Below, piece by piece: positions 1 to 8,795 of a stretch of 59,304 nt of DNA. Made by a program: the position numbers and the translations under genes. Source of the DNA: Verrucomicrobiia bacterium (GTDB lineage: Bacteria; Verrucomicrobiota; Verrucomicrobiia; Limisphaerales; UBA1100); NCBI GenBank assembly GCA_014239365.1, contig JAAZZB010000060.1:1-59304 (forward strand). Direction: 5' to 3'. How positions within the stretch are numbered: the stretch's first letter is position 1; every line of letters begins with the position of its first letter. The notes under the pieces were generated by a model. It was not told the DNA's origin. It was given only the letters and a program-made list of their open reading frames with translations, and made no database searches.

Positions 1-486
1 CAGGTTGTTGCTCCAGAGAATCAGCCCCCTTAACTGCGTAAGCTTCTCCAAACCCTTCACATCGGCCAGTTTATTGCCGCCGAGATTCAGCGTCGTTAAC
101 TGCGTGAGATTCTCCAGACCCTTCACATCGGTCAGTTGATTGTCACTGAGATCCAGCTCCTCTAACTGCGTGAGATTCCCCAGAACCTTCACATTGGCAT
201 TGGTCAATTGATTGTCACTGAGATGCAGCTCCGTTAACTGCGTGAGCTTCTCCAGATCCTTCACGTCAGTCAGTTTACTTTCGGGGAAAGTTAGCTGCGT
301 CACCCTCTCCAAGTCCGCCTTGGTGAGTTCGCCTGTGTGTGAATAGAGTTCGTACCGAATCGCCTTCTCAATCTTTACGTTGTTGGGATCGTTTGGGTCA
401 GAGACCCACGCCCCCGCTTTGGCCTCTGACGACTTCCCACACCCCACCAACGCCACCACCGCAACCATCAAGAGAATCTGTTTCAT
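1..486 (-). CDS. Leucine-rich-repeat lipoprotein (C-terminus beyond window)
   Basis: The frame is open from an ATG at 486 to the window edge, giving 162 residues without a stop. The N-terminus (MKQILLMVAVVALVGCGKS) is a lipoprotein signal peptide with lipobox LVGC, so the protein is probably anchored in the outer or inner membrane facing the periplasm. A short segment with WVSDPNDPNNVKIEKAIR follows, then about four leucine-rich repeats of 22-23 residues of the type LTQLTELHLSDNQLTDVKGL. LRR domains bind proteins or peptides; no enzymatic domain is visible. The same N-terminal segment reappears in a short remnant at 21250-21369, so this belongs to a family with several copies in the genome. 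The partner is unknown. Confidence 0.85.
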   Translation of the reverse strand, partial: MKQILLMVAVVALVGCGKSSEAKAGAWVSDPNDPNNVKIEKAIRYELYSHTGELTKADLERVTQLTFPESKLTDVKDLEKLTQLTELHLSDNQLTNANVKVLGNLTQLEELDLSDNQLTDVKGLENLTQLTTLNLGGNKLADVKGLEKLTQLRGLILWSNNL

Positions 487-797
487 GCCCGCCACCCTAC
501 GCCTCACCGGCTCTGGTGTAAATGCTGTGGGGGGGGGCTTTTGTAGAAAAAAACTGTGAGGGCAGATCCATTATAATAGGGGAGCGATATTGAAATGAGC
601 ACCCCCCGCCCCCTGTGCATGAAGATTTGCACAGATTTGCACACGGCTCTTGCTCTTGCTTGCGTTTCCTTGCGGCTCGGAATATACTCCAACAGAACAA
701 ACGCGCGGGGAAACGCACATTGACGCAACGGCTACACAATCCGTTCGGCTTCAATTCCCACCGCCTCCACCAATTTTTCTGTTTTTCTTTTCGTGAG
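487..797. other. Intergenic stretch without recognisable gene
   Basis: About 310 bases between the LRR lipoprotein and the NHL protein. It contains a nine-G run near 530 and an A-rich run just after it. No frame here has a convincing start, signal or family resemblance. I see no RNA gene or clear terminator. Confidence 0.5.
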
Positions 798-1877
798 TCA
801 TTGGCGGGTTTTGGGGAGTAGGATTCGTATACGGTGGGTGTTGGTGTCTCCGATGTAGATTGCGCCTGTTGAGTCTACAAAGATTCCGTGTAACCGGTTC
901 ATGCGGCAATGCAAGGGATTGCCTTCTGGTCCGTCACCTTTGCCGCCGGTTCCGGCGATGAGCAGTAACCGGCCCGTGCGACGTTCGATCATTCGTACGG
1001 TGTGGCTTTCGGTGTCGGCCAAATAAATGTTGCCATGTGGGCCGACGGCAATTCCTTTGGGGCCCGATAGGGTTGCTTTGCGAGCGGGGCCGCCGTTGCC
1101 GGTGAATCCTTGTTTTCCTGTGCCGGCTTCGTGGTGGAGGGTTTTCTTTTTTAAATCGAGTCGATACACAGCATTGCCTTCGCGAAGAGCCAGCCAGAGT
1201 TGATGTCCTTCAAAATCGATTGCTCGGGGTCCATTTAGCGGGGTGCCGGAAATAGGGGCTCCGTTGGGGGTGGGCTTGCGTTCGCCAGTGCCGGCGAATG
1301 TTTCAATCCGGCCGGTTTTTAGGTTTACTCTCCGAATCCGGTGGTTGCCAATGTCGCAAATATATAGGCGCCCTTCGGGGCCGAATTGTATGCTGTGGGG
1401 TCGGTTGAGCTGAGCTTGTATGGCCGGGCCACCGTCTCCGGAAAACCCGGGCTTGCCATTGCCTGCCACGGTGCTGATGCGGCCGGTTTGGGCGTCGACC
1501 CGCCGGACAATGTGGTTTTGCATTTCAACGAAGAAGAGGTTGCCCGCCTTGTCCAAGCGCACTTCGTAGGGTTCGTTCAGTTTTGCCTGTTTGGCGGGGC
1601 CGCCGTCGCCGCTATATCCTTTTTGGCCGTTGCCGGCGATGGTTGTAATTTGCCCGTGCTGGTTCACGCGGCGGATGGCGTGGTTAAAGGTGTCGCAAAT
1701 AAAGATGACTCCGTTGCCGTCCTTGATAATTCCGAACGGTCCGTTGAGTGTGGCCTTGGTGGCGGGGCCATGGTCGCCGGAATATCCTTTTTGGCCCGTG
1801 CCAGCTGCAGTGTGGATTGTGGCGGCTTGAATGATTCCGAGGGTGCTAAGAAAAATTAAGGAAAGAAAATGGTTCAC
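798..1877 (-). CDS. Secreted NHL-repeat beta-propeller protein
   Basis: About 359 residues with an N-terminal signal peptide (VNHFLSLIFLSTLGIIQAA) followed by six NHL blades. Typical blade cores are GPFGIIKDGNGVIFICDTFN, RPHSIQFGPEGRLYICDIGN and GPKGIAVGPHGNIYLADTES, and each blade is preceded by an AGTG/AGNG-x-x-G-(Y/F)-(S/T)-G segment. NHL propellers are usually binding or scaffold domains; no catalytic module is attached. The start is uncertain: I prefer GTG at 1877, just before the hydrophobic stretch, but TTG at 1883 is in frame. The product is exported to the periplasm or beyond. Substrate and partner are not visible. Confidence 0.8.
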   Translation of the reverse strand: MNHFLSLIFLSTLGIIQAATIHTAAGTGQKGYSGDHGPATKATLNGPFGIIKDGNGVIFICDTFNHAIRRVNQHGQITTIAGNGQKGYSGDGGPAKQAKLNEPYEVRLDKAGNLFFVEMQNHIVRRVDAQTGRISTVAGNGKPGFSGDGGPAIQAQLNRPHSIQFGPEGRLYICDIGNHRIRRVNLKTGRIETFAGTGERKPTPNGAPISGTPLNGPRAIDFEGHQLWLALREGNAVYRLDLKKKTLHHEAGTGKQGFTGNGGPARKATLSGPKGIAVGPHGNIYLADTESHTVRMIERRTGRLLLIAGTGGKGDGPEGNPLHCRMNRLHGIFVDSTGAIYIGDTNTHRIRILLPKTRQ

Positions 1878-2047
1878 GTGCAAACTTTAAGGTTTACTTC
1901 GCGCCCGCTCAAGCTTGTTAAAATAATTCCTGCGCCGTTGACCGGCTGCGTTGACAAACGGAAGGGTGGAAAGTAATGTTTTCGAGACCAAATAAATCCC
2001 GGCGCAACCTCGTGGTTTTATGTCAACCGATTTTGAGGGTTTCACAT

Positions 2048-2245
2048 ATGATGAAGAATAATAATTCGCAGCGAACAAAGATCCGTTGGGTGATTTGCGT
2101 TGCTGCAGTTTTGGGGGTTGGGTTTCTTTCCGGCTGTAAAACTGTAAACAAGGTGAATCCGATTTCGGATGATTCCTATTTTCAATGGCTGTTTGCACTC
2201 CCGCACAAGGCGGTGAAATCGGCGCTGGATATTGACGAGGAATAA
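2048..2245 (+). CDS. Small lipoprotein, about 65 aa
   Basis: Starts with tandem ATG codons (2048 and 2051). A short basic, Asn-rich N-region is followed by a hydrophobic core and a lipobox (GFLSGCKT), so the mature peptide is only about 36 residues. The tail reads PISDDSYFQWLFALPHKAVK and then acidic DIDEE. I do not recognise the family. The frame extends upstream to 1976, but that part lacks signal character and was left out. The gene converges on the DUF1501 gene with a gap of 17 bases. Confidence 0.6.
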   Translation: MMKNNNSQRTKIRWVICVAAVLGVGFLSGCKTVNKVNPISDDSYFQWLFALPHKAVKSALDIDEE

Positions 2246-2262
2246 CCAATGGGCGCGGTGCT

Positions 2263-3693
2263 TTATCGCAATCCCTTGATTCCTTTGGCGTGATAAATGG
2301 GGTGCGGGCGTCCGGTGGAGTCAGTGTAGGCGGCGTCGGAGGGGATGCCGAGCGATTCGTAAATGGTGGCGGCAAGGTTTTCCGGTTTTTGTGGCGCGCG
2401 CGTGGGATGGCCACCGATTTTGTCGGACGCGCCGATGACGTTGCCGCCGTGTACGCCGCCGCCGGCGCAAAGGATAGATTGCACGGCGCCCCAATGATCG
2501 CGCCCGGGAAGTTTGACGCCGGGGAGGGTGGTGATTTTTGGGGTGCGGCCAAATTCACTGGCCATCACAATTAGAGTATCATCCAACAAACCGCTGGCGC
2601 TCAAGTCATCGATGAGCGCGCTCAGGGCGCGATCCATGGGCGGCAGGAGGTAATTTTTCAGATTGGGGAACGCGGCTTGGTGGGTGTCCCAAGTTTCGTT
2701 GTTGCCGAGGTTCACCTGCACGAGGTTCACACCGAGGTTTACGAGGTTGCGCGCCATAAGCAGCGACCAACCGAAACTATTGTCGCCATAGCGTTTAATT
2801 TGTTTGGGATCGGCTTTGGATAGATCAAATGCGTCGTGCGCCTTGCCGTTAGCGAGCAGCGAAAGGGCGGCTTGGCGGTATTTATCAAAGTCCTCCTGAT
2901 TGGCAGCGGCCTCTAGTGCGCGTGATTGGGTTTCAAGATTTTTTCGCAGCGCGATGCGATCATTCACACGGCGCAAATTTAATCCCTGTGGCAAGGCGAG
3001 TTGCGGCGCGTGGAAGGCGAGGTTCGGATCCTTCATGGCGCCGGTGGCGTGATGGAATAAATATTGTGGATATGCCCCGTAGTGCAATGGATGTTTGGGA
3101 GAAGCTTCCAAAACCCACGGGTCGCGCGCGGGGCCCATGCGTCCGGCGAACTGCCCGGGAATGGTGCGGCCGGTGCGATGCTCTATTTTATCGGGCATTA
3201 CAATCACCGGCGTCGGGGCGTGTCCGCGTGGTTTGAGCAGTGAATTGGTAATGGCGGCGATGCTTGGGTCGTCGGTGTCCTGCGGTTTGCTGGGATTAAA
3301 GGCCGCCGGCGGGGCGGACATTCCGGTGAGCATCGCATGGTGTCCCTGCGAGTGTTCGTTGTGCGGATGAGTGAGTGACCGCACGAGTGCCCATTTGTCC
3401 GAACGCTGTGCCAACATGGGCAGGTGTTCGCAAATATGAATGCCGGGCGTCTTCGTGCGGATGGGATTAAACTCACCGCGAATTTCGCGTGGCGCATTGG
3501 GTTTGAGATCAAAACTCTCGTGCTGCGCCAAACCGCCGGAAAGGAACACGTAAATGACTGATTTCCCTCGGGCACCGGGGGCCTCTGCGCGTAGCCGCGC
3601 CACATCGCTCATCCCTAATCCCATTAAGCCCAGCGCGCCTGCCCGAATGGCGGTGCGTCTGGAAACTTTGTGTTGGCTATGGCCGAAATCCAT
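2263..3693 (-). CDS. DUF1501 protein, Tat-exported
   Basis: About 476 residues beginning with a twin-arginine signal (SRRTAIRAGALGLMGLGMSD), which predicts folded export. The body matches the DUF1501 family of PVC bacteria, which has an alkaline-phosphatase/sulfatase-like fold: YVFLSGGLAQHESFDLKP near the N-terminus, SLTHPHNEHSQGHHAMLTG, a central NNETWDTH segment, and VMASEFGRTP plus GRDHWG near the C-terminus, which look like the metal-binding positions. DUF1501 genes commonly sit beside sulfatase or DUF1553/DUF1549 genes; here the sulfatase gene lies immediately upstream on the same strand. The enzymatic activity of the family is not established. The frame extends to a GTG at 3720, but ATG at 3693 gives a normal Tat N-region. 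Confidence 0.9.
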   Translation of the reverse strand: MDFGHSQHKVSRRTAIRAGALGLMGLGMSDVARLRAEAPGARGKSVIYVFLSGGLAQHESFDLKPNAPREIRGEFNPIRTKTPGIHICEHLPMLAQRSDKWALVRSLTHPHNEHSQGHHAMLTGMSAPPAAFNPSKPQDTDDPSIAAITNSLLKPRGHAPTPVIVMPDKIEHRTGRTIPGQFAGRMGPARDPWVLEASPKHPLHYGAYPQYLFHHATGAMKDPNLAFHAPQLALPQGLNLRRVNDRIALRKNLETQSRALEAAANQEDFDKYRQAALSLLANGKAHDAFDLSKADPKQIKRYGDNSFGWSLLMARNLVNLGVNLVQVNLGNNETWDTHQAAFPNLKNYLLPPMDRALSALIDDLSASGLLDDTLIVMASEFGRTPKITTLPGVKLPGRDHWGAVQSILCAGGGVHGGNVIGASDKIGGHPTRAPQKPENLAATIYESLGIPSDAAYTDSTGRPHPIYHAKGIKGLR

Positions 3694-3739
3694 ATGACAC
3701 AACGAGACACCCATTTGCACATCGCGTCAAGCAGAGAAG

Positions 3740-5590
3740 TTATTTTCCTTTTACGCCGAATTCGGCAATGGAAGCCCACGGCCCGGCGTTGATTTCGGAC
3801 AGCGCGCGAATGCGGATGAAACGGCCTTTTGTTGCGGGGCATTTTAGATCCTGTGGCAACTTGGTTTTTTTGAGCGAGGCTTTGATGGCAGTCGCGCCAA
3901 ATTTTTTGGCATCATTGGAAATGCTGATTTCAATTTCTTTGATGGTTCCATTCCAACCGGCGTCTTGGCGGGCAAGGAGGCGGAAGCCAGTGAGGGTGCA
4001 TTCGCGCCCGAGGTCGATGATGAGTTCGTGCGGATGTTTTTTTATGTCGGGAGAGAATTGAGTGTGCCAGATGGTGTTGGCGTTGCCGTCGATTATGTTG
4101 CGGGCGAATTTTCCATTACTGATATTTTCGCTGCTGAATTTGACAATTTTGAAATGCTTTCCATTTAACAATCCCTTTGAATTCCATTTGGCTTTGCCGG
4201 GGCGTTGTGGGGCGGGGGTGGAGCCGTATTTGGCGCGGCGATCCTTTTCGTGATCGGCGCGATCGGCGAAGGTGCCTTCCACGGCGGGCTCGTGCGCGGC
4301 GGCGGCGTGGGCCTTGATTTGCGCGAGGATTTTTGGGTTGGCCGCGGCGACATTATGGGCTTCGCTGATGTCTTGTTTCAAATGGTACAATTCCAATGGC
4401 TTATTAGGGCGCGGGCGTACCGCTTTCCAATCGCCCATGCGCACGGCGGTTTGGTTGCCGAGTTCCCAGTAGAGATATTTATGCTTCGGTTGTTTTTTGC
4501 CGAGGAGTTCGGGGAGGATTGAAATGCCGTCGGTGTCTTTCACGGCGCGGGTTCCGGTGATTTCGGCGAGGGTGGGCATCACGTCGGGGAAATACCACAG
4601 ATGATCGCTGACGCGACCGGGTTTGATTTTGCCGGGCCAGCGAATGGCCATTGGAATGCGGAGACCGCCTTCGTAGAGATTGCCTTTGCCGCCGCGAAAT
4701 TCCACGCCGGTTACCGGATGTTTATTGGCGCTGTGCAGTCCGCGCGGATGGTTTGGTGTTTTGAAATAATTATTGCCGCCGTTGTCGCCGCAGAAAAACA
4801 CGATGGTGTTTTCGTCGAGTTTTAATTCTTTCAGCAGATCGAGCACTTGGCCGACTTGGCGATCAACCATCCCCACCATCGCGGCATATCGGCGGGCGGG
4901 CTCGGGCCAGTCTTTGTCTTTGTAATCGGCCCACGCGGGGTCGCTATCGGGAATGTCAAAAATTCCGTGCGGCGGCGTGATTGGCAGATAACAAAAGAAG
5001 GGTTTATCTTTATTGGCGCGAATGAACTTCAGTGATTCCTCAAAAATTACATAGTGCGAATATTGCGTGCCGGTGCTACCGCCTTTGTTTCCGGGCAGTG
5101 GCACTTCCTTGCTGTTGCGGATAATATATGGCGGATAATAACTGTGCGCGTGGACTTGGTCGTAGTACCCGAGAAATACATCAAAGCCGTGTTGTTCGGG
5201 CACACCGGTGGAGCCGCGCCCGCCACAACCCCATTTGCCAAATCCGCCCGTGGCGTAGCCGCCCGCTTTGAGAAGGCTGGCGATGGTTTGTTCTTCCGCA
5301 CGCATTGGCGTGCCGCCACCATTAACCCGCACGGAAGTATGGCCACTGTGTTTGCCGGTCATTAACACGCACCGCGTGGGCGCGCACACCGAGGAACCGG
5401 CAAGTGCCTGAGTGAACCACACGCCTTCCGCTGCAAGGCGGTCGATGCGCGGGGTCTTGATTGTTTTGCTGCCCATAAACGATGGCTCGTAGTAGCCGAG
5501 CTCGTCACACATGAAATAAACAATGTTGGGTTTTGTGGCAGCCTCGAGAGTGGGCAGCAACAGCATTGCGAAAAATGGAATGAAGCGCAT
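3740..5590 (-). CDS. Secreted sulfatase with C-terminal F5/8C domain
   Basis: About 616 residues. ATG at 5590 gives a clean signal peptide (MRFIPFFAMLLLPTLEA). The type I sulfatase domain begins KPNIVYFMCDELGY and carries the formylglycine motif C-A-P-T-R in SSVCAPTRCVLMTGKHSG; FFCGDNGGN supplies the later metal-binding residues. The last 130-140 residues (ENISNGKFARNIIDGNANTI to the end) look like an F5/8 type C discoidin domain, which binds carbohydrate. The enzyme probably removes sulfate esters from an extracellular polysaccharide. Activity needs conversion of the Cys to formylglycine; no maturation enzyme is in the window. It lies 20 bases upstream of the DUF1501 start region, suggesting co-transcription. 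Confidence 0.92.
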   Translation of the reverse strand: MRFIPFFAMLLLPTLEAATKPNIVYFMCDELGYYEPSFMGSKTIKTPRIDRLAAEGVWFTQALAGSSVCAPTRCVLMTGKHSGHTSVRVNGGGTPMRAEEQTIASLLKAGGYATGGFGKWGCGGRGSTGVPEQHGFDVFLGYYDQVHAHSYYPPYIIRNSKEVPLPGNKGGSTGTQYSHYVIFEESLKFIRANKDKPFFCYLPITPPHGIFDIPDSDPAWADYKDKDWPEPARRYAAMVGMVDRQVGQVLDLLKELKLDENTIVFFCGDNGGNNYFKTPNHPRGLHSANKHPVTGVEFRGGKGNLYEGGLRIPMAIRWPGKIKPGRVSDHLWYFPDVMPTLAEITGTRAVKDTDGISILPELLGKKQPKHKYLYWELGNQTAVRMGDWKAVRPRPNKPLELYHLKQDISEAHNVAAANPKILAQIKAHAAAAHEPAVEGTFADRADHEKDRRAKYGSTPAPQRPGKAKWNSKGLLNGKHFKIVKFSSENISNGKFARNIIDGNANTIWHTQFSPDIKKHPHELIIDLGRECTLTGFRLLARQDAGWNGTIKEIEISISNDAKKFGATAIKASLKKTKLPQDLKCPATKGRFIRIRALSEINAGPWASIAEFGVKGK

Positions 5591-5630
5591 CGCTGTTTGT
5601 GCCACAGCGAGGGAAGCAAGGCAAGGGGCG

Positions 5631-6518
5631 TTAATCGTCTTTGGGGAGCGGCTTGAAGTCCGAGGATTCGCTCGAGAAAGTGATGGTGTGGGGCGTCCAT
5701 AAAACGCGGCCTTCGATGAAGGTGGACACGTGATGGTCGGCCCAGATTTCCGGGGTGAGGCGTTTTTGGTAGGCGGTGAGTTTGAAGGTGGTGACCGTGG
5801 CCGCCAAGCCGCCGATCACGTACAGTGGATTGGCCAACACGACCTCGGCTTTGGCGACTTGGAATTCTTTTTGGTCGATCCAGATTTTTATGAGCATGTG
5901 CTTGAGCACTTCGTTGGCCATCGCTTCCTTGAAGCGCTTTTCGGGGTCGTGCAGGAATTGCAAAATATACGCGGGCCGGCCATTCAGGGATTCGGTGCCG
6001 ATGAGGTGCGGGATAAATTTGTCCCGATGTTTTTCAATGTTGCGCACCATTAAATTGGCATCGCCTTGGCGATCAGGATTTTCCTTGGATTCGCCGCTAC
6101 CCATTATTTTGATTTGATGTTTGTGGATCTCCTTGCGTTCTTTCTCCACTTGTTCGGGCGTGGGTTTTTTGCCGTCGATCAACAGCAGCACCGGATCGCG
6201 ATGATCTGAAAATGATTGGTACGTCCGGGTCTTGAGGCGTTTCTTTTCACCTTCCACTTCATTGATCACCACTTTGCGCTGGAAGGTGAAGACGACGCCC
6301 GCTTCGGTTTTAGCTTGGCGTCGTTTCTCGGCCTCCAGTGCCTTGTCAGAAATCTCCCGTGCGGTTAAGGGCCGCGCTTGGTTTGCCTTGCCCTCTGTTT
6401 CAGGAAGAGGACCCACCGCATTGCCGCCGAACGAAATGCAACCAGTGAGCGTGACCAAGCCAAACGCCAGCATCATCTGCGCCTCAAAAATTTTTGTGAT
6501 TTTAATCACACATTTCAT
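5631..6518 (-). CDS. Lipoprotein of unknown function (about 295 aa)
   Basis: ATG at 6518 begins MKCVIKITKIFEAQMMLAFG and leads into a lipobox (LTGC), so this is a lipoprotein. The mature part has a charged helical stretch, then beta-rich segments such as GVVFTFQRKVVINEVEGE, GRPAYILQFLHDPEKRF and HMLIKIWIDQKEFQVAKAEV. The pattern resembles the open beta-barrel of LolA/MucB-type proteins, but this is a weak structural impression. The frame extends to 6569 without signal character. It is 40 bases upstream of the sulfatase gene on the same strand and may share its transcript. Confidence 0.75.
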   Translation of the reverse strand: MKCVIKITKIFEAQMMLAFGLVTLTGCISFGGNAVGPLPETEGKANQARPLTAREISDKALEAEKRRQAKTEAGVVFTFQRKVVINEVEGEKKRLKTRTYQSFSDHRDPVLLLIDGKKPTPEQVEKERKEIHKHQIKIMGSGESKENPDRQGDANLMVRNIEKHRDKFIPHLIGTESLNGRPAYILQFLHDPEKRFKEAMANEVLKHMLIKIWIDQKEFQVAKAEVVLANPLYVIGGLAATVTTFKLTAYQKRLTPEIWADHHVSTFIEGRVLWTPHTITFSSESSDFKPLPKDD

Positions 6519-6623
6519 CACGCGGGAGGGTACGGATTTTTGGCTAAAAAAGCAAAGCCCTTCCCGCACATTTTACGCATCTTTTTGAGTGGCCAAATGG
6601 TTACTGTGCGCTACGCTCGCGGC

Positions 6624-6878
6624 GTGAAAATCACGAAACTGAAACAAAAAATGACGGCGCTCGTGCTCGGCTCGGTATTAATGGCGGGCGTGGGCTGTTC
6701 CTCAATGCAATCGCGAACCGTGCTGAAACAGGACGGGCCGTACCCCGGCGTGCGCAGCCTCGGCCAGAATTATCCGGAGGCCGATTGGGGCGCAGCGCGC
6801 TATCCTGCAATGCTCATCGACCTTCCGTTTTCGGCGGCGTTCGACACGCTGGCGTTGCCGCTGGACTCGCTGGATTAG
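6624..6878 (+). CDS. YceK/YidQ-like small lipoprotein (DUF1375 type)
   Basis: About 84 residues from GTG at 6624; ATG at 6651 is an alternative. A Lys-rich N-region and hydrophobic core end in a lipobox (MAGVGCSS). The mature part contains PYPGVRSLGQN and the C-terminal block DLPFSAAFDTLALPLDSLD, which closely follows the DUF1375 pattern (YPGVR ... DLPxSxxxDTxxLPxD). Members are small envelope lipoproteins without an established biochemical role. The gene diverges from the lipoprotein at 5631-6518, sharing an upstream region of about 105 bases. Confidence 0.75.
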   Translation: MKITKLKQKMTALVLGSVLMAGVGCSSMQSRTVLKQDGPYPGVRSLGQNYPEADWGAARYPAMLIDLPFSAAFDTLALPLDSLD

Positions 6879-6953
6879 CGGCAAGTTATCCCCAATCACG
6901 GGAAGGCCTGTGGATAATCAAAAAGCGGCATCAATTCTGCTTTGTATTTGGGG

Positions 6954-7136
6954 ATGAAACAAAATGCCATCATCGAGAAAACATCCCGCAAAGCAGGATT
7001 CCAGCGTCACCCCAAGCATCGCCACCAGCTCGGCTCCGACGGCCAGCCGGATGCGGTGATTGAGCAGTTTTATGACTGGCTGGATCGTCACGGCCATCGT
7101 GCCGCGAACGCTCCTGGACTAGCCATCCGCGACTAG
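6954..7136 (+). CDS. Short basic hypothetical protein (60 aa)
   Basis: ATG at 6954 opens a 60-residue frame rich in His, Arg and Lys (KTSRKAGFQRHPKHRHQLGS) and ending in a more ordinary helical part (PDAVIEQFYDWLDRHGHRAA). It fills the space between the YceK-like gene and the carbonic anhydrase gene, to which it converges. I recognise no family and there is no strong ribosome-binding site, so it may not be translated. Confidence 0.35.
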   Translation: MKQNAIIEKTSRKAGFQRHPKHRHQLGSDGQPDAVIEQFYDWLDRHGHRAANAPGLAIRD

Positions 7137-7141
7137 TGTGA

Positions 7142-8740
7142 TTAGCGCGGTTGAGGGGCAGGAACCGTTCCGGGCGAAGGCAGCCCGGGCAGTCCGGGCA
7201 GTCCAAGTCCAATGCCGCCGCGCACGCCGATTGACGGGGCGTTAGTTTGCGGCTCGGCGGGAATGCGCGGTAATAAGCTGTTGGGATTGTGCGGAACACC
7301 GGTTCCCGGCAGCTGCAGCGTACCGGGGGTTGGTGAGGTTGGGGCTTTAGAAAACGGCACAATCACAACCGGGATAATATCCACAGGCTGATCTTCATAT
7401 TTCAAAACAAACCGGCGATTTTTTTCCTTCACGGGTCGGGCATTACTTGAGTAGCGATCGGTGAAGGCTTTTATTTGCGCGGCGGAAAAATGAATGGGTT
7501 CGGCCATCACCGTCCACAACACATTTTCTGAACAGGGCGGAGTGGTCAGCGAGCCGTTGTAGCGATAGTAGGAGCGTTTGCCTTTGGGCGGCAGCAGGCT
7601 GATAGGGCCATCGAGGCGGAAGCGGATGCCGCCGTCATTGGGCTTCACCGCGCCCAAATCGGACCAGAGATCTTTGATAAAGGAATGGGCTTCCGGGCCC
7701 GACTCGATCATCACGCCAATCACCGCCAGTTGATCTTGCGGCACTTTTAGCTTTTCGGGTTTGTCGGAACGATCGCCAGATGCGGGTTGAAGCGGATCAC
7801 AGGAATCATCGTGCGTGTCATCCGTCACCAGTTTATGAACCAAATGCACTTCCATCTTGGCGGCGTGACTATTGATTTCGTGCTCACTCTTGGCGTGGAA
7901 ATGGAATTGCAGCAGTTTGTATTTATTGTCATTGATGACGATATAATTCTTGTCGTTTTTTATATCCACCTGAATCGTGTGGCCATTGTCCTTCAATAAA
8001 TGCAGGCCGCCGGAATAATGAAACTCAATGGGTTTGAGCGTGGGGAGGGTCATCGTGCGTTCGGGGATTATATTGATGGGCGACTGGCGAATGCCCGCCT
8101 CGGCGATCGCCCAATCCGATTTCATTTTGTACCACTCGGAGGGGCCGGTTTTGCCATCGTAAGTCCAGTGCGGATCCATGGTGTTGCTGGCGAGGCTATC
8201 AACCGGTTGATTGGGCTGTGCGGGAGGATCTTCGGTGGTGGTGATTTGGAGTCCCGTGGTTTTCGCCGTGACTGGCGGTGTGTTCGGTTCCGTGGTTTTC
8301 GCTGTGACCGGCGGCATGTTCGGTTCCGTGGTATTCGCTGTGACCGGCGGCATGTTCGGTTCCGTGGTATTCGCCGTGACTGCCGGGGTGTTCAATTCCG
8401 TGATATTCACCGTGACCGGCGGCGCGGTTAGTTCCGTGGTTTTCGCCGTGACCGGCGGCGCGGTTAGTTCCGTGGTTTTCGCCGTGACCGGCGGCGCGGT
8501 TAGTTCCGTGGTTTTCGCCGTGACCGGCGGCGTGTTCGGTTCCGTGGTTTTCGCCGTGACCTCGGCGGGTTCGGTTCCGGGACCGTCGCTGTGGGCTTCC
8601 GGTTCGTGAGCTTTGTTTGATTCGGCGAAGCGGCTATCGATCATTTTTTTCGCCATAACGGCTACGCCGCCCATGATGATCAAAAAAAACACGGCGGTAA
8701 CCATTGCGGCACCCCACGGGGATTGCAGGAACTTCTTCAT
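7142..8740 (-). CDS. Membrane-anchored alpha-carbonic anhydrase with tandem-repeat stalk
   Basis: 532 residues. The N-terminus has a single membrane segment (AAMVTAVFFLIIMGGVAVMA). Next comes a low-complexity stalk of about nine 12-residue repeats of VTAKTTEPNTPP type, then the alpha-carbonic anhydrase domain: HWTYDGKTGPSEW, RQSPINI, the zinc ligands in LQFHFHAKSEHE and MEVHLVHK, and the substrate-pocket loop GSLTTPPCSENVLWTVM. A Pro/Gly-rich C-terminal tail follows. It interconverts CO2 and bicarbonate on the outer face of the membrane. Most bacterial alpha-CAs are 220-260 residues, so the stalk and the tail are extra. The stalk is repetitive at the DNA level (36-bp unit) and likely varies in length. 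Confidence 0.93.
   Translation of the reverse strand: MKKFLQSPWGAAMVTAVFFLIIMGGVAVMAKKMIDSRFAESNKAHEPEAHSDGPGTEPAEVTAKTTEPNTPPVTAKTTELTAPPVTAKTTELTAPPVTAKTTELTAPPVTVNITELNTPAVTANTTEPNMPPVTANTTEPNMPPVTAKTTEPNTPPVTAKTTGLQITTTEDPPAQPNQPVDSLASNTMDPHWTYDGKTGPSEWYKMKSDWAIAEAGIRQSPINIIPERTMTLPTLKPIEFHYSGGLHLLKDNGHTIQVDIKNDKNYIVINDNKYKLLQFHFHAKSEHEINSHAAKMEVHLVHKLVTDDTHDDSCDPLQPASGDRSDKPEKLKVPQDQLAVIGVMIESGPEAHSFIKDLWSDLGAVKPNDGGIRFRLDGPISLLPPKGKRSYYRYNGSLTTPPCSENVLWTVMAEPIHFSAAQIKAFTDRYSSNARPVKEKNRRFVLKYEDQPVDIIPVVIVPFSKAPTSPTPGTLQLPGTGVPHNPNSLLPRIPAEPQTNAPSIGVRGGIGLGLPGLPGLPSPGTVPAPQPR
8229..8580 (-). repeat. 36-bp tandem repeat inside the carbonic anhydrase gene
   Basis: About nine near-identical 36-bp units (consensus on the plus strand begins GTGACCGGCGGCGCGGTTAG) encode the Thr/Pro/Glu stalk. 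Three consecutive units near 8410-8530 are almost exact copies; outer units diverge. The unit length is a multiple of three, so copy-number changes keep the frame. Confidence 0.9.
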
Positions 8741-8795
8741 AGTTCCTGTCTACTAGCCCAATCCACCAATTTCGTCAAGGCGGATTACCGGAAGC

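Noticed and set aside
8229..8580. Possible CRISPR array
   Set aside because: Units follow one another without spacers and encode an in-frame protein stalk.
8000..8609. Long frames antisense to the carbonic anhydrase repeat region
   Set aside because: They are read from the 36-bp tandem repeat on the wrong strand and have no start signal or family resemblance.
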